DNA of 64,000 bases from Paraburkholderia caffeinitolerans (lineage in GTDB: Bacteria; Pseudomonadota; Gammaproteobacteria; Burkholderiales; Burkholderiaceae): the NCBI RefSeq assembly GCF_902859945.1, contig NZ_CADIKL010000002.1, positions 62,001-126,000 of the forward strand, read 5' to 3'. The position numbers and the translations under genes were made by a program. A model generated the notes under the pieces. It saw only the letters and a program-made list of their open reading frames with translations. It was not told the DNA's origin and ran no database searches. Positions 52,809-62,000 of this stretch are shown here, piece after piece (position 1 is the first letter of the stretch; every line of letters begins with the position of its first letter).

Positions 52809-54107
52809 ATGCCTACCGCCCAAGCTTCCGGCGCCTCGCTATCGCGCCCGGCTGATCGCACACTGACCGCATTGCTGTTTCGCAAGCTGATGCCGTTGCT
52901 TGTGCTTGCCTATGTCATTAGCTTTGTAGACCGAACCAATATCGCGCTTGCCAAGGCGCACATCGCCGTCGATCTGGGTATCTCGGCGGGTGCGTATGGG
53001 CTGGGTGCCGGCCTGTTCTTCCTGTCCTATGCCCTGCTCGAAGTGCCCAGCAATCTCATCATGCATCGTGTCGGCGCGCGCTTCTGGATCGCGCGCATCA
53101 TGGTGACGTGGGGCGCGCTCTCGGCCGCGATGGCTTTCGTGCAGGGGCCGACCTCGTTTTACGTCATGCGCGTGCTGCTGGGCGCGGCCGAAGCAGGCCT
53201 CTTTCCCGGCGTCATGCTGTATCTGACCTACTGGTTCGGTCAGGAGGACCGCGCCCGCGCCATCGGCTATTTTCTGCTGGGCGTGTGCATTGCCAATATC
53301 GTGAGCGGGCCGCTGGGCGGCGCGCTGCTGGAAATGAACGGCATGCTGGGCTTCAAGGGCTGGCAGTGGATGTTCATGATCGAAGGCGTGCCCGCAGTCC
53401 TGCTCGCGTTCGTGGTCTGGAAAAAGCTGCCCGACGGGCCGGAGTCCGCGCCGTGGCTCACCCAGGCGCAAGTGCACGAAGTGCGCCAGCGCCTCGGAAC
53501 CGAAGCCGGGAGCCACTCGGCCAACGGCGGGCACGCATTCCTCGCCGCGCTGCGCGATCGCCAGGTGTGGCTCGCCATTTTTATCTACTTCTGCCACCAG
53601 ATCGCCATCTATACGGTGATCTTCTTTCTGCCCGGCATCATCGGAACGTATGGCAAGCTCACGCCAGTGCAGATCGGCCTGCTCAATTCTCTGCCGTGGA
53701 TCGCCGCAGCAGTGGGCGCGGCGTGGTTGCCCAAATACGCCAACACGGCGCAACGCGGACGGCGGCTGCTCCTGATCGGCCTCGTCGTCATGGCGGCCGG
53801 GCTGCTGATCGCCGCGTCGGCCGGACCGGTGCTGGCCCTCGTCGGCTTCTCGCTCACCGCGTTGATGTTCTTCGTGGTGCAGTCCATCGTGTTCGTGTTT
53901 CCCGCATCGCGGCTCAAAGGCGCGGCGCTCGCAGGCGGGCTCGCCATCATCAATACGTGTGGACTCGTGGGCGGCTTTATCGGGCCATCGGTCATGGGCA
54001 TGATCGAGCAGACCACTGGCAGCACGCACTACGGGCTCGTCGTCATCGCGGTGTTGCTGCTCGCGGCGGCGGTCGGTGCTCCGTTCATGCGACAAGGGCA
54101 CGAGTAA
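52809..54107 (+). CDS. MFS transporter, anion:cation symporter (ACS) family
   Basis: A 432-residue permease with 12 membrane segments. The ACS hallmarks are present: KLMPLLVLAYVISFVDRTNIALAK, YGLGAGLFFLSYALLEVPSNLIMHRVGARFWIARIMVTWG and ACS-like GAAEAGLFPGVMLYLTYWF. Family members import organic acids (phthalate, tartrate, glucarate, etc.). It most likely brings in the acid used by the SDR and BKACE enzymes. Confidence 0.9.
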   Translation: MPTAQASGASLSRPADRTLTALLFRKLMPLLVLAYVISFVDRTNIALAKAHIAVDLGISAGAYGLGAGLFFLSYALLEVPSNLIMHRVGARFWIARIMVTWGALSAAMAFVQGPTSFYVMRVLLGAAEAGLFPGVMLYLTYWFGQEDRARAIGYFLLGVCIANIVSGPLGGALLEMNGMLGFKGWQWMFMIEGVPAVLLAFVVWKKLPDGPESAPWLTQAQVHEVRQRLGTEAGSHSANGGHAFLAALRDRQVWLAIFIYFCHQIAIYTVIFFLPGIIGTYGKLTPVQIGLLNSLPWIAAAVGAAWLPKYANTAQRGRRLLLIGLVVMAAGLLIAASAGPVLALVGFSLTALMFFVVQSIVFVFPASRLKGAALAGGLAIINTCGLVGGFIGPSVMGMIEQTTGSTHYGLVVIAVLLLAAAVGAPFMRQGHE

Positions 54108-54212
54108 GCTTGGCCGCCGTGCTCCCGGGCATGACCCGGCGATGCACGGCGGAGCGCGCATTGAATAGTCTGCCCGGCGCCTCTCGAAACACCCCTCGAA
54201 ACACCCCTCCAC

Positions 54213-55358
54213 TCAATCGGCCACCGATTGCGCAGGCGCCTTCGCAACGAACTTGCGCAGGCGATGCGCGAGCTTATGCGACGGCCGTTCGACGGCGCAA
54301 TAGAACGCATAGCTCGTGGCAATCGCAACCGCGACGGTCGTAAGCCATGCGAGCGTCTCCCCCTGCGGATAGCCCGTCACGCCAAGAATGGCGAGCGCAA
54401 GCTTGTGGCACAAATACAGGCTGTACGACCACGCTCCGAGCGCGCCCGCGTATCGCCAGAATGCACTGCTTCCCTGGGTGGCTGTTTCCGCCGCGATCCA
54501 GCCGGCCACGACGAACTGAAACACCGGCAGCGTGATATCCGGCCCGATGAACGGTAGAAAGGCCGGCTTGATATGCGAGGTGGACGCGAGCAAGAACGTA
54601 AACGACCCCGCCGCCACGATCACCACGCGCGCAGCAGCCAGATGCTTCGCGAGCCAGCCCGACACGGCCCCGATGCAGCGCGCGATGACCGCCGTGAGCG
54701 CCGATGCGCGAAAGCTCGAACGACCGTCGATGGCGGTGCGGTGCATCTCGGCCACCAGACAGCCGAGCAGCCAGCCCGGCAGATACAGGAACGCGGTGCC
54801 CGCTACGCCATAGTTTTCGTAGACGCAATGCGCGCACACGAGCTGCGTATGCGTGTGCCGGTACCAGACCATCACGGCGGCGGCCAGCGCCACGCCGACG
54901 ATCATTTCGCCCACGTAGCGAAAGCGGCTGCGCAGCACCGGATAAATCGTGTAATAGACGATCTCGCAGTAAAGGGACCAGAGCACCGATTCCAGCAGAT
55001 TGGCTGCGTTGCCGAGCGGCTGGCAGAGCAGCGCAACGACGGCGAGCGGCAATCCAATGCGCACATAGCGCGACGCAAAATAATTAATGGGCCGCAGCGT
55101 GGCGTCGCGGTGATACGCGTTGTGAATGCAATAACCGGAGATGACAAAAAAAACGATCACGGCAGCCGGTCCCGCGAACAACAGCACGGAGCCGGACCAC
55201 AGCGCGCCGCCGACGCCCGCCAGCGAGGCCGGAAAGAATGCCTTGAACGGCGGCGGACCAAAGTGATAGAGCATCACCCAGAGCGCCGCCATGAACCGGA
55301 TCGCGTCGATTTTCAGCGATTTGGCCGACGGTGCGCGGGACGCAGGCGCTCCGGACAT
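54213..55358 (-). CDS. Acyltransferase-3 family membrane protein (OafA-like)
   Basis: A 381-residue integral membrane acyltransferase with about ten membrane segments. The start KIDAIRFMAALWVMLYHFG holds the catalytic-type His of the family, and VFFVISGYCIHNAYHRD and YFASRYVRIGLPL (RxxR-like) follow as in OafA/NodX proteins. It should O-acylate a surface or exported sugar. It stands alone, facing the MFS gene; its upstream region is AT-rich (55400-55440). Confidence 0.83.
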   Translation of the reverse strand: MSGAPASRAPSAKSLKIDAIRFMAALWVMLYHFGPPPFKAFFPASLAGVGGALWSGSVLLFAGPAAVIVFFVISGYCIHNAYHRDATLRPINYFASRYVRIGLPLAVVALLCQPLGNAANLLESVLWSLYCEIVYYTIYPVLRSRFRYVGEMIVGVALAAAVMVWYRHTHTQLVCAHCVYENYGVAGTAFLYLPGWLLGCLVAEMHRTAIDGRSSFRASALTAVIARCIGAVSGWLAKHLAAARVVIVAAGSFTFLLASTSHIKPAFLPFIGPDITLPVFQFVVAGWIAAETATQGSSAFWRYAGALGAWSYSLYLCHKLALAILGVTGYPQGETLAWLTTVAVAIATSYAFYCAVERPSHKLAHRLRKFVAKAPAQSVAD

Positions 55359-55541
55359 GATGTGCCCCTTTTGCTAGTGAATGGCATGGAGCCTACCTTC
55401 GCTGTTCGTTAAAAAAAACATAAATAAATCATCGTAAAAACCCCCACATGAGTCGCGCGATGCAAGGGGCGGATGGCATTAGCCGCAATGCATCGCCACA
55501 ACCGCGCCCTATCGCGGGACCGGCCTGGGGTTTGCCCGCTT

Positions 55542-55587
55542 TTAGTCCGTCCGGACGAGGATGCCGGAGCACCGCCAATGACACGAT
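55542..55587 (+). promoter_or_regulatory. Shared dyad TTAGTCC-N4-GGAC, SRPBCC-SDR-OYE operon (site B)
   Basis: TTAGTCC-GTCC-GGACGAGGA (55542-55561), with CACGAT at 55582-55587, 26 nt after GGAC, at the -10 position. The hexamer is weaker than at sites A and C (C in place of the first T). The remaining part of the gene-free stretch 55359-55669 has ACGACGCGT direct repeats (around 55590-55610) and an A-rich run near 55410. Confidence 0.65.
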
Positions 55588-55669
55588 AACGACGCGTGTA
55601 ACGACGCGTAAAGCGGCGCTGCCTGCGCGCGTCTACACACGCCCTTTTTCCCACGCCAAGGAGCCTTGC

Positions 55670-56155
55670 ATGCCCGACTCGCCCTACCTCGTCACCTCGG
55701 ACAAAGTCGAAATCGATGCGCCCGCATCGTTCGTCTGGGACATCCTGATCGATCTCCCCCGCTATCCCGAGTGGAATCCTTACACCGTGAAAGTCGAATC
55801 GACGCTGCGCTTGGGCGAGCCGGTCAACCTGTATCTGCCCGACCCCACGCGTAACGGCGAGTTGCTCCATGTGGTCGAGCATCTGGCCGCGTTCGACCGC
55901 CCGACACTGCTCTCGTGGGAAATGACGGCGACTGCTGACAACCCCGACGCGGCGCGCCGCGACCAGATCATCGAGCCGCTGGGCGAAGCGCGTTGCCGCT
56001 ATCACTCCACTGATCTCTTCCTCGGGCCGACCGCGCCCACCGTGATGGCACAGCACGGCGAATGGGTGCGCCAAGGATTCTCCGCAATCGCGCACGCGCT
56101 CAAGCAGCGCGCCGAAACGCTGTACAGGGAGGCCCGAGCGGCCCAGACGGCCTGA
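55670..56155 (+). CDS. SRPBCC (START/Bet v1-fold) protein
   Basis: A 161-residue SRPBCC-domain protein: VEIDAPASFVWDILIDLPRYPEWNPYTVKVE is the typical start of the fold, ending in the long C-terminal helix (WVRQGFSAIAHALKQRAETLYREAR). Members bind hydrophobic ring compounds as cyclases, hydrolases or carriers. Start at 55670 follows CAAGGAG. First gene of a three-gene operon with an SDR and an OYE-type reductase, behind site B. Confidence 0.85.
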   Translation: MPDSPYLVTSDKVEIDAPASFVWDILIDLPRYPEWNPYTVKVESTLRLGEPVNLYLPDPTRNGELLHVVEHLAAFDRPTLLSWEMTATADNPDAARRDQIIEPLGEARCRYHSTDLFLGPTAPTVMAQHGEWVRQGFSAIAHALKQRAETLYREARAAQTA

Positions 56156-56253
56156 TTTCCACGCAAGCAAGCGGCAAACGCGCCGCGCGCACGGTTAGCG
56201 GAACCGGCGCGGCGCTTCCCCTCATCCAGCCACTCCAACCGAAGAGACCACGC

Positions 56254-57030
56254 ATGAAAACCGCAGTCATCACCGGCAGCGCCTCGGGCATCGGCGCCGC
56301 CGTTCATCGTCAATTCGCCGATGCCGGCATGAATGTGATCGGCGTCGATATCGCGCGCGCCGACGTATGCGCCGACCTCTCGAACGCCGCGGGCCGTGCA
56401 GCCGCCCTCGACGCCGTGCTCGCGCGCAGCGGCGGCGCCATCGACACGCTGGTCTGCTGCGCGGGCCTCGGGCCGCAGGCCGAGCCGGCTACGCTAGTCG
56501 CAAGCGTCAACTACTTCGGCTCGCTCGCGCTGCTCGATGGCCTGTTCGAAGCGCTCAAGCGCGGCAGCCAGCCGGCGGCCGTGGTGGTGTCGTCGAACTC
56601 CGCGGTGCTGCAGCCGTGGAGCGGTCATCCGTTGCACGAAGCCTTTCTCGATGGCGACGAGGCTCGCGTGCACGCGCTCGTCGAAGCGAGCCCCGCCGAC
56701 CAGGCCGGCTACCTTGCCTACGCCAGCTCCAAGCACGCTCTCGCCGTGGCGGCGCGCCGCCGCGCCGACTCATGGGGCAGCGCCGGTGTGCGCCTGAACG
56801 TTGTCGCCCCGGGCGCGGTGCAAACACCGCTGCTGGAAGCCGGCCTGCGCGATGCCCGCTACGGCGAGGCCATCCGCCAGTTCGTGCCGCCGGTCGGGCG
56901 CCGCGCAGAGCCCGGCGAAATCGCTTCGCTGATCCACTATGTCTGCGGCGAGCAGGTCGGCTTCATGCACGGCAGCGTGCTCTTCATCGACGGCGGCCAC
57001 GATGCGAAGGTGCGCCCAGACGCTTTCTGA
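56254..57030 (+). CDS. SDR oxidoreductase of the SRPBCC-OYE operon
   Basis: A 258-residue SDR of the 3-alpha-hydroxysteroid-dehydrogenase-like type: start MKTAVITGSASGIGAAV, VCCAGLG, a long insert after the Ser motif (VSSNSAV...HPLHEAFLDGDEARVHALVEA) and catalytic YASSK. The insert and the cofactor loop recall hydroxysteroid/3-alpha-HSD relatives. It may act on a ring alcohol. Lies about 100 bases after the SRPBCC gene and 20 before the reductase gene. Confidence 0.87.
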   Translation: MKTAVITGSASGIGAAVHRQFADAGMNVIGVDIARADVCADLSNAAGRAAALDAVLARSGGAIDTLVCCAGLGPQAEPATLVASVNYFGSLALLDGLFEALKRGSQPAAVVVSSNSAVLQPWSGHPLHEAFLDGDEARVHALVEASPADQAGYLAYASSKHALAVAARRRADSWGSAGVRLNVVAPGAVQTPLLEAGLRDARYGEAIRQFVPPVGRRAEPGEIASLIHYVCGEQVGFMHGSVLFIDGGHDAKVRPDAF

Positions 57031-57049
57031 TTTCACCACGGAGTGCGAC

Positions 57050-58306
57050 ATGCACAAAGAACACGCGGGCGACCCGCCGCCCTCGCCATTTTCTCCAGTG
57101 CGCCTCGGCCCGCTCACGCTGCGCAACCGCTTCATCAAGTCGGGCGCTAACGAAGGCATGACGCCCACCGGGCTGCCGACCCAGGCGCTGCTCAAGCACC
57201 ATCGCGACCTCGCTGCCGGTGGCATCGGCATGACGACGGTGGCCTATGCGGCAGTGGCCCCCGACGGCCTGACGTTCTCGCATCAAATGCATATGCACGC
57301 AGGCATCGTGCCGCATTTGCGCGCGCTGACCGACGCGGTGCATCGCGAGGGCGCTGCCGCGTGCCTGCAACTCACGCATGCCGGCTCGTTCACAATGATG
57401 CGCCACGGCGGCAGCCGTGCGCCGGGTTCGGCGTCGACCGGCCTGAACGCGTTCGGCCTGCTCTACGGCGTGTATTTCCAGCGCGCGATGAGCGAGGTCG
57501 ACATGGTGCGCGTGGCCGCCGAGTTCGCTCAAGCGGCGCAACTCGCGCGCGAGAGCGGCTTCGACGCCGTGGAAATCCACATGGGCCACGGCTATCTGCT
57601 CAATCAATTTCTCTCGCCGCTCAGCAATCGCCGCCACGATGGCTTTGGCGGCAGCGTTGAGCAGCGCAGCCGCTTTCCGGTGCACGTGCTCAATCAGGTC
57701 AAGGACGCCGTGGGCGCGCAACTCGCGGTGACGTGCAAGCTGAGCGTGAGCGACGGCGCGCCGGGCGGCAACACCGCACAGGATTCGGCGGTGACAGCGC
57801 GCCTGCTGGAGGCCGCCGGCGCCGATCTCCTCACGCTAAGCGGCGGACGCAATGTGGAAAGCCCCTGGGTGCTGTTCGGCAGCCCCATGCCCACTACGGC
57901 GATGAAGGCTGCCGCGCCGCACGCATTCGCACGCTTCGGGGTGAAGATGCTGGAAATGCGCACGCCGCGCAATCTGCGCTTCCGCGAACATTATTTCCTT
58001 GAGGATTCCAGAACGATACGCGCCGCCGTGAACATGCCGCTCGCCTATGTCGGTGGCGTGCTGTCGATCGATGGCGTCGGGCAGTTGATGGCCGAAGGGT
58101 TCGACTGCGTGGCGCTCGCCCGCGCGTTGATCCATGATCCCGCGTTAGTCACGCACTTTCGCGACGGCACCGTCACGCGCTCCGCGTGCAATAGCTGCAA
58201 CGGATGCGTCGCGAGAATCTACGACCCTGCCGGCGTGAGTTGCACGCTCGGTCCCGCCAACGACCCCGCGCTCACGCAGCAACTCGCCGCCAGCCAATCC
58301 AGCTAA
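57050..58306 (+). CDS. OYE-family NADH:flavin reductase with Fe-S-like cysteine motif
   Basis: A 418-residue FMN barrel of the OYE family: SPVRLGPLTLRNRFIKSGANEGM, HMGHGYLLNQFLSPLSNRRHDGFGG, and the strand LAYVGGVLS. It ends in CNSCNGCVARIYDPAGVSC, a C-x2-C-x2-C-x11-C set close to the 4Fe-4S motif of 2,4-dienoyl-CoA reductases, yet the usual C-terminal FAD/NAD domain is missing. It should reduce an activated C=C bond; the electron route is uncertain. Third gene of the operon behind site B. Confidence 0.85.
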   Translation: MHKEHAGDPPPSPFSPVRLGPLTLRNRFIKSGANEGMTPTGLPTQALLKHHRDLAAGGIGMTTVAYAAVAPDGLTFSHQMHMHAGIVPHLRALTDAVHREGAAACLQLTHAGSFTMMRHGGSRAPGSASTGLNAFGLLYGVYFQRAMSEVDMVRVAAEFAQAAQLARESGFDAVEIHMGHGYLLNQFLSPLSNRRHDGFGGSVEQRSRFPVHVLNQVKDAVGAQLAVTCKLSVSDGAPGGNTAQDSAVTARLLEAAGADLLTLSGGRNVESPWVLFGSPMPTTAMKAAAPHAFARFGVKMLEMRTPRNLRFREHYFLEDSRTIRAAVNMPLAYVGGVLSIDGVGQLMAEGFDCVALARALIHDPALVTHFRDGTVTRSACNSCNGCVARIYDPAGVSCTLGPANDPALTQQLAASQSS

Positions 58307-58366
58307 TTGCTGGCCCGTCCGATCCTGTCCGGCCGACGCGGCACGTCCGATCGCGGCCCGCGGATC

Positions 58367-58412
58367 TTAGTCCGGTCGGACGAAGAATTCGCAGCCCCTG
58401 AACCGGTAAGTT
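58367..58412 (+). promoter_or_regulatory. Shared dyad TTAGTCC-N4-GGAC with -10 box, cysD-cysNC operon (site C)
   Basis: TTAGTCC-GGTC-GGACGAAGA (58367-58386) with TAAGTT at 58407-58412, starting exactly 26 nt after GGAC as at site A. After the motif, sites A and C also share CGGTA at the same distance. The predicted start lies near 58419, giving a leader of about 64 bases to cysD. Confidence 0.7.
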
Positions 58413-58482
58413 CTCCTCCATGCAGCCGCGTGTTTCGATTTACCCGAACCGCGAGCGATGCATGAAAAACAGGAGACTATCG

Positions 58483-59391
58483 ATGTTGAGCCCGACGTTG
58501 ACCCATCTGGAGCGCCTCGAAGCCGAGAGCATCCACATCATGCGCGAGGTCGTGGCGGAGTGCGAGAAGCCGGTCATGCTGTACTCGATCGGCAAGGACA
58601 GCTCCGTCATGCTGCATCTCGCCATGAAGGCCTTTTACCCCGCCAAGCCGCCCTTCGCCCTGCTGCACGTGGACACCACGTGGAAGTTCCGCGAGATGAT
58701 CGAGTTTCGCGACGAGACCGCGCAGCGCCTCGGCCTCGACCTGCTGGTTCACGTGAACCCCGAAGGCGTCGAGAAGAACATCAACCCGTTCACGCACGGC
58801 TCGGCGGTCCACACCGACGTGTGGAAGACCCAGGGCCTCAAGCAGGCGCTCGACCACTACGGCTTCGACGCCGCGTTCGGCGGCGCGCGCCGCGACGAGG
58901 AAAAATCGCGCGCGAAAGAGCGCGTCTTCTCGCTGCGCTCCGAGCAGCACCGCTGGGACCCGAAGATGCAGCGCCCCGAGCTCTGGCACCTCTATAACGC
59001 CCGCAAGCGCAAAGGCGAAAGCATTCGCGTCTTTCCCATCTCCAACTGGACCGAGCTCGACATCTGGCAATACATCTATCTGGAGAACATTCCCATCGTG
59101 CCGCTCTACTACGCGAAAAAGCGCCCGGTGGTAGAACGCGACGGCACGCTCATCATGGTCGACGACGAGCGCTTGCCGCTGCGCGAAGGCGAAGTCCCGC
59201 AAATGAAGAACGTGCGCTTTCGCACGCTCGGCTGCTACCCGCTCACGGGCGCGATCGAAAGCGAGGCCGACACCATGCCCGGCATCATCGAAGAGATGTT
59301 GCTGGCGAAAACGTCCGAGCGCCAGGGCCGGCTGATCGACAGCGACTCGGCAGGATCGATGGAAAAGAAGAAACAGGAGGGGTACTTCTAA
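58483..59391 (+). CDS. cysD: Sulfate adenylyltransferase small subunit CysD
   Basis: A 302-residue ATP sulfurylase subunit, exactly the family's usual length. The PP-loop-type motif [13 protein letters not shown], the [15 protein letters not shown] block and [17 protein letters not shown] are diagnostic. With CysN it makes adenosine-5'-phosphosulfate (APS) from ATP and sulfate. Start at 58483 follows CAGGAGA; an ATG at 58420 would add 21 residues. Its stop overlaps the cysNC start by one base. No cysH, cysI or cysG lies alongside. Confidence 0.93.
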   Translation: MLSPTLTHLERLEAESIHIMREVVAECEKPVMLYSIGKDSSVMLHLAMKAFYPAKPPFALLHVDTTWKFREMIEFRDETAQRLGLDLLVHVNPEGVEKNINPFTHGSAVHTDVWKTQGLKQALDHYGFDAAFGGARRDEEKSRAKERVFSLRSEQHRWDPKMQRPELWHLYNARKRKGESIRVFPISNWTELDIWQYIYLENIPIVPLYYAKKRPVVERDGTLIMVDDERLPLREGEVPQMKNVRFRTLGCYPLTGAIESEADTMPGIIEEMLLAKTSERQGRLIDSDSAGSMEKKKQEGYF

Positions 59392-61283
59392 TGTCCACAG
59401 TCACCACCACGATCGCCGACGACATCGAGCGATACCTGAGCGCGCAGCAGGAAAAGAGCCTGCTTCGCTTCATCACCTGCGGCAGCGTGGACGACGGCAA
59501 GAGCACGCTGATCGGCCGCCTGCTCTACGAATCGAAAATGCTGTTCGAAGACCAGCTGAGCCAGCTCGAAGCGGATTCGAAGAAGGTCGGCACCCAGGGC
59601 GGCAATCTCGACTTCGCGCTGCTCGTGGACGGCCTCGCGGCCGAGCGCGAGCAAGGCATCACCATCGACGTCGCCTACCGCTTCTTCGCAACGGACAAGC
59701 GCAAGTTCATCGTGGCCGACACGCCCGGCCACGAGCAGTACACGCGCAACATGATCACGGGTGCTTCCACGGCGGACGTGGCCGTGATTCTCGTGGACGC
59801 GCGCAAAGGCGTGCTCACGCAAACGCGCCGCCACAGCTATCTGGTCTCGCTGATCGGCATTCGCCGCATCGTGCTGGCCGTGAACAAGCTCGACATGGTC
59901 GGATACTCGCAGGAGACATTCGAGAGGATCACGAACGAATATCGCGCGTTCGCGGCGCAGATCGGGCTGCACGACATCGCGAGCATTCCGCTTTCGGCGC
60001 TCGCGGGCGACAACGTCACCGAGTCCAGCGCCAATACGCCGTGGTACGGCGGCCCCTCGCTGATGGCGTATCTGGAAAGCGTTCCAGTGGAAGACGACGC
60101 GCGCCTGAACCAGCCGTTCCGGCTGCCGGTGCAGTGGGTGAATCGTCCGAACCTGAATTTCCGCGGCTACGCGGGCAGCATTTCGGCGGGCGAGATCCGC
60201 CGGGGCGAGCGCGTGCGCGTGCTGCCGTCGGGCCGCGAGAGCCGCGTGGCGTCGATCATCACCGCAGCGGGCGAAGCGGCCAGCGCGCGCTGCGGCCAGG
60301 CCATCACGCTCACGCTCGAAGATGAAATCGACATCAGCCGTGGCGACGTCATCGCGCGCGCCGACGCGCCGCCCGCCGTCGCCGACCAGTTCGAAGCCAC
60401 GCTGGTCTGGATGAACGAAGAGCCGATGCTGCCCGGCCGCCCCTATCTGCTGAAGCTCGGCACGCGCACCGTGGGCGTGACCTGCCAGCAGCCGAAATAC
60501 CGCGTGAACGTGAATACGCTCGAGCACCTGGCCGCGCGCACGCTGGAGATGAACGAAATCGGCGTGTGCAACCTGAATCTCGACCGCGCCGTGGCGTTCG
60601 ATCCCTATGCGGAAAACCGCGAAACGGGCGGCTTCATCGTGATCGACCGGCTCACCAACAACACCGTGGGCGCGGGCATGCTGCACTTCGCGTTGCGGCG
60701 TTCGCAGAATGTGCACTGGCAGGCCACGGTGGTCGACGCCAGCGCGCGCGCCACGCTCAAGCATCAGACGCCGCGCGTGGTCTGGTTCACGGGGCTCTCG
60801 GGCGCGGGCAAGTCGACGATTGCCAACCTCGTCGAGCAGAAGCTTCTTGCACTCGGCAAGCACACTTATCTGCTCGACGGCGACAACGTGCGGCACGGCC
60901 TGAACAAGGATCTGGGATTCTCGGAGGCGGACCGCGTCGAGAACATCCGGCGCGTGGCGGAGGTGGCGCGGCTCATGATGGACGCGGGGCTCATCGCGCT
61001 CGTCTCGTTCATCTCGCCGTTCCGCGCCGAACGCGACATGGCGCGCGCGCTCGCGGGTCCGGACGGCTTCGTCGAGATCTTCGTCGATACGCCAATCGAC
61101 GTGGCCGAAGAGCGCGATCCCAAGGGGCTCTACAAGAAGGCGCGTAGCGGCGAGTTGAAGAACTTCACCGGTATCGACTCGCCGTACGAACCGCCCGAGC
61201 AGCCCGAGATCCGCATCGACACGACTGCTGACACGCCCGAGCAGGCGGCAGGCAAGATCGTGGACTGGCTCCTGCACCGTTAA
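59391..61283 (+). CDS. cysNC: Bifunctional sulfate adenylyltransferase large subunit/APS kinase (CysNC, NodQ-like)
   Basis: A 630-residue fusion. The N-terminal ~440 residues are the CysN GTPase: G1 [31 protein letters not shown], then beta-barrel domains. The last ~190 residues are APS kinase, with P-loop [11 protein letters not shown] (about 465-475), [26 protein letters not shown] and [37 protein letters not shown], all intact. With CysD it produces PAPS, the donor used by sulfotransferases, rather than only APS. The same plan (NodPQ) serves Nod-factor sulfation in rhizobia. Confidence 0.92.
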   Translation: MSTVTTTIADDIERYLSAQQEKSLLRFITCGSVDDGKSTLIGRLLYESKMLFEDQLSQLEADSKKVGTQGGNLDFALLVDGLAAEREQGITIDVAYRFFATDKRKFIVADTPGHEQYTRNMITGASTADVAVILVDARKGVLTQTRRHSYLVSLIGIRRIVLAVNKLDMVGYSQETFERITNEYRAFAAQIGLHDIASIPLSALAGDNVTESSANTPWYGGPSLMAYLESVPVEDDARLNQPFRLPVQWVNRPNLNFRGYAGSISAGEIRRGERVRVLPSGRESRVASIITAAGEAASARCGQAITLTLEDEIDISRGDVIARADAPPAVADQFEATLVWMNEEPMLPGRPYLLKLGTRTVGVTCQQPKYRVNVNTLEHLAARTLEMNEIGVCNLNLDRAVAFDPYAENRETGGFIVIDRLTNNTVGAGMLHFALRRSQNVHWQATVVDASARATLKHQTPRVVWFTGLSGAGKSTIANLVEQKLLALGKHTYLLDGDNVRHGLNKDLGFSEADRVENIRRVAEVARLMMDAGLIALVSFISPFRAERDMARALAGPDGFVEIFVDTPIDVAEERDPKGLYKKARSGELKNFTGIDSPYEPPEQPEIRIDTTADTPEQAAGKIVDWLLHR

Positions 61284-61307
61284 AGCCGCAGGCAAGCCAC
61301 AAGCACC

Positions 61308-61344
61308 GGCCCGCCTCGTCCAGCACTTTTGGACGAGGCGGGCC
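61308..61344 (+). terminator. Terminator after cysNC
   Basis: Perfect 15-bp stem GGCCCGCCTCGTCCA with a 7-nt loop; TTTT follows a few bases after the stem. Ends the cysD-cysNC transcript. Confidence 0.8.
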
Positions 61345-61372
61345 GCGCTGTTTTCAGGCAACAAAAACACAA

Positions 61373-61408
61373 CCTGCCGGGCGCGCCAATACGCGCCCAG
61401 CAGGTTTT
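61373..61408. terminator. Two-way hairpin terminator
   Basis: CCTGCCGGGCGCG pairs with CGCGCCCAGCAGG with one mismatch, followed by TTTT on the plus strand and by a T-rich tract (TTGTGTTTTTG) on the minus strand. It probably ends the small exported-protein transcript and backs up the cysNC terminator. Confidence 0.75.
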
Positions 61409-61448
61409 CAAGCAGGCAGGGATTACACGCGGAAGACCGCGGCGGGCG

Positions 61449-61655
61449 TCACATGCCGTGCAGCGCGGCAATGGTCAGACGGTTTCGGTCGAGCGGCGCA
61501 CAGTCCTGGGGTTGGCCGCTTGCATCGGCCGAGCGGCACGGCGATGCGCCGTAGGCATACCGATCCTGATCGGGAGCGTCCATCGAGTAACTCACGGCCG
61601 CGACAGTAGCGAGTGCCGCAACGGTAAGCGTGCACACCTTTTTCGTCAGCTTCAT
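61449..61655 (-). CDS. Small exported protein, function unknown
   Basis: A 68-residue protein with signal peptide (MKLTKKVCTLTVAALATVAAVSYS) and a short mature part with two Cys (ASPCRSADASGQPQDCAPLD). GGGAG stands before the ATG, and a T-rich hairpin terminator lies just downstream, which supports a real gene. I do not recognise the family. Confidence 0.6.
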   Translation of the reverse strand: MKLTKKVCTLTVAALATVAAVSYSMDAPDQDRYAYGASPCRSADASGQPQDCAPLDRNRLTIAALHGM

Positions 61656-61826
61656 GGACCGTCTCCCGGTTCAAACGTGCGGGGCATTCGTGGCTTCGAG
61701 CCAGTGGTGATTCGGCATCGCACCGAATGTAGACAAGTTAGTGGGGCACCCCTGCCGCGCCATCGTCCATTCAGCCTAGGGTCTAACGCGAGGCGTGCCG
61801 GGGGCGATTTTTATACAAATGTAATG

Positions 61827-62000
61827 TTGCATGCAAAATTCAATTGAAGTAATTTAGAGGTGCGTTCGCAGTCCAGCCGCACCCAGGCGTAAACGTGAAT
61901 ATGGCTTAAATCATGGGGTAAACACTGCGTATTTTTCCCGCTCCAAGCCACTTCCCTTACGATCATCTTCTGTTAAATTATTTTGCATGCAAAATTCAAT
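61827..62000. promoter_or_regulatory. Duplicated TTGCATGCAAAATTCAAT sites before the aminotransferase
   Basis: The 18-bp sequence occurs identically at 61827-61844 and 61983-62000, 156 bp apart. Each holds the palindrome TTGCATGCAA, extended to TTTTGCATGCAAAA at the second. The second copy ends only 10 bases before the start codon. Two spaced operators suggest repression by DNA looping. The rest of 61656-62010 is AT-rich with no gene. Confidence 0.65.

Noticed and set aside
59388..61370. 660-codon open frame on the minus strand opposite cysNC
   Set aside because: It is the antisense of an unmistakable CysNC gene; the product is His/Arg-rich low-complexity sequence without motifs, as expected from GC-rich shadow frames.
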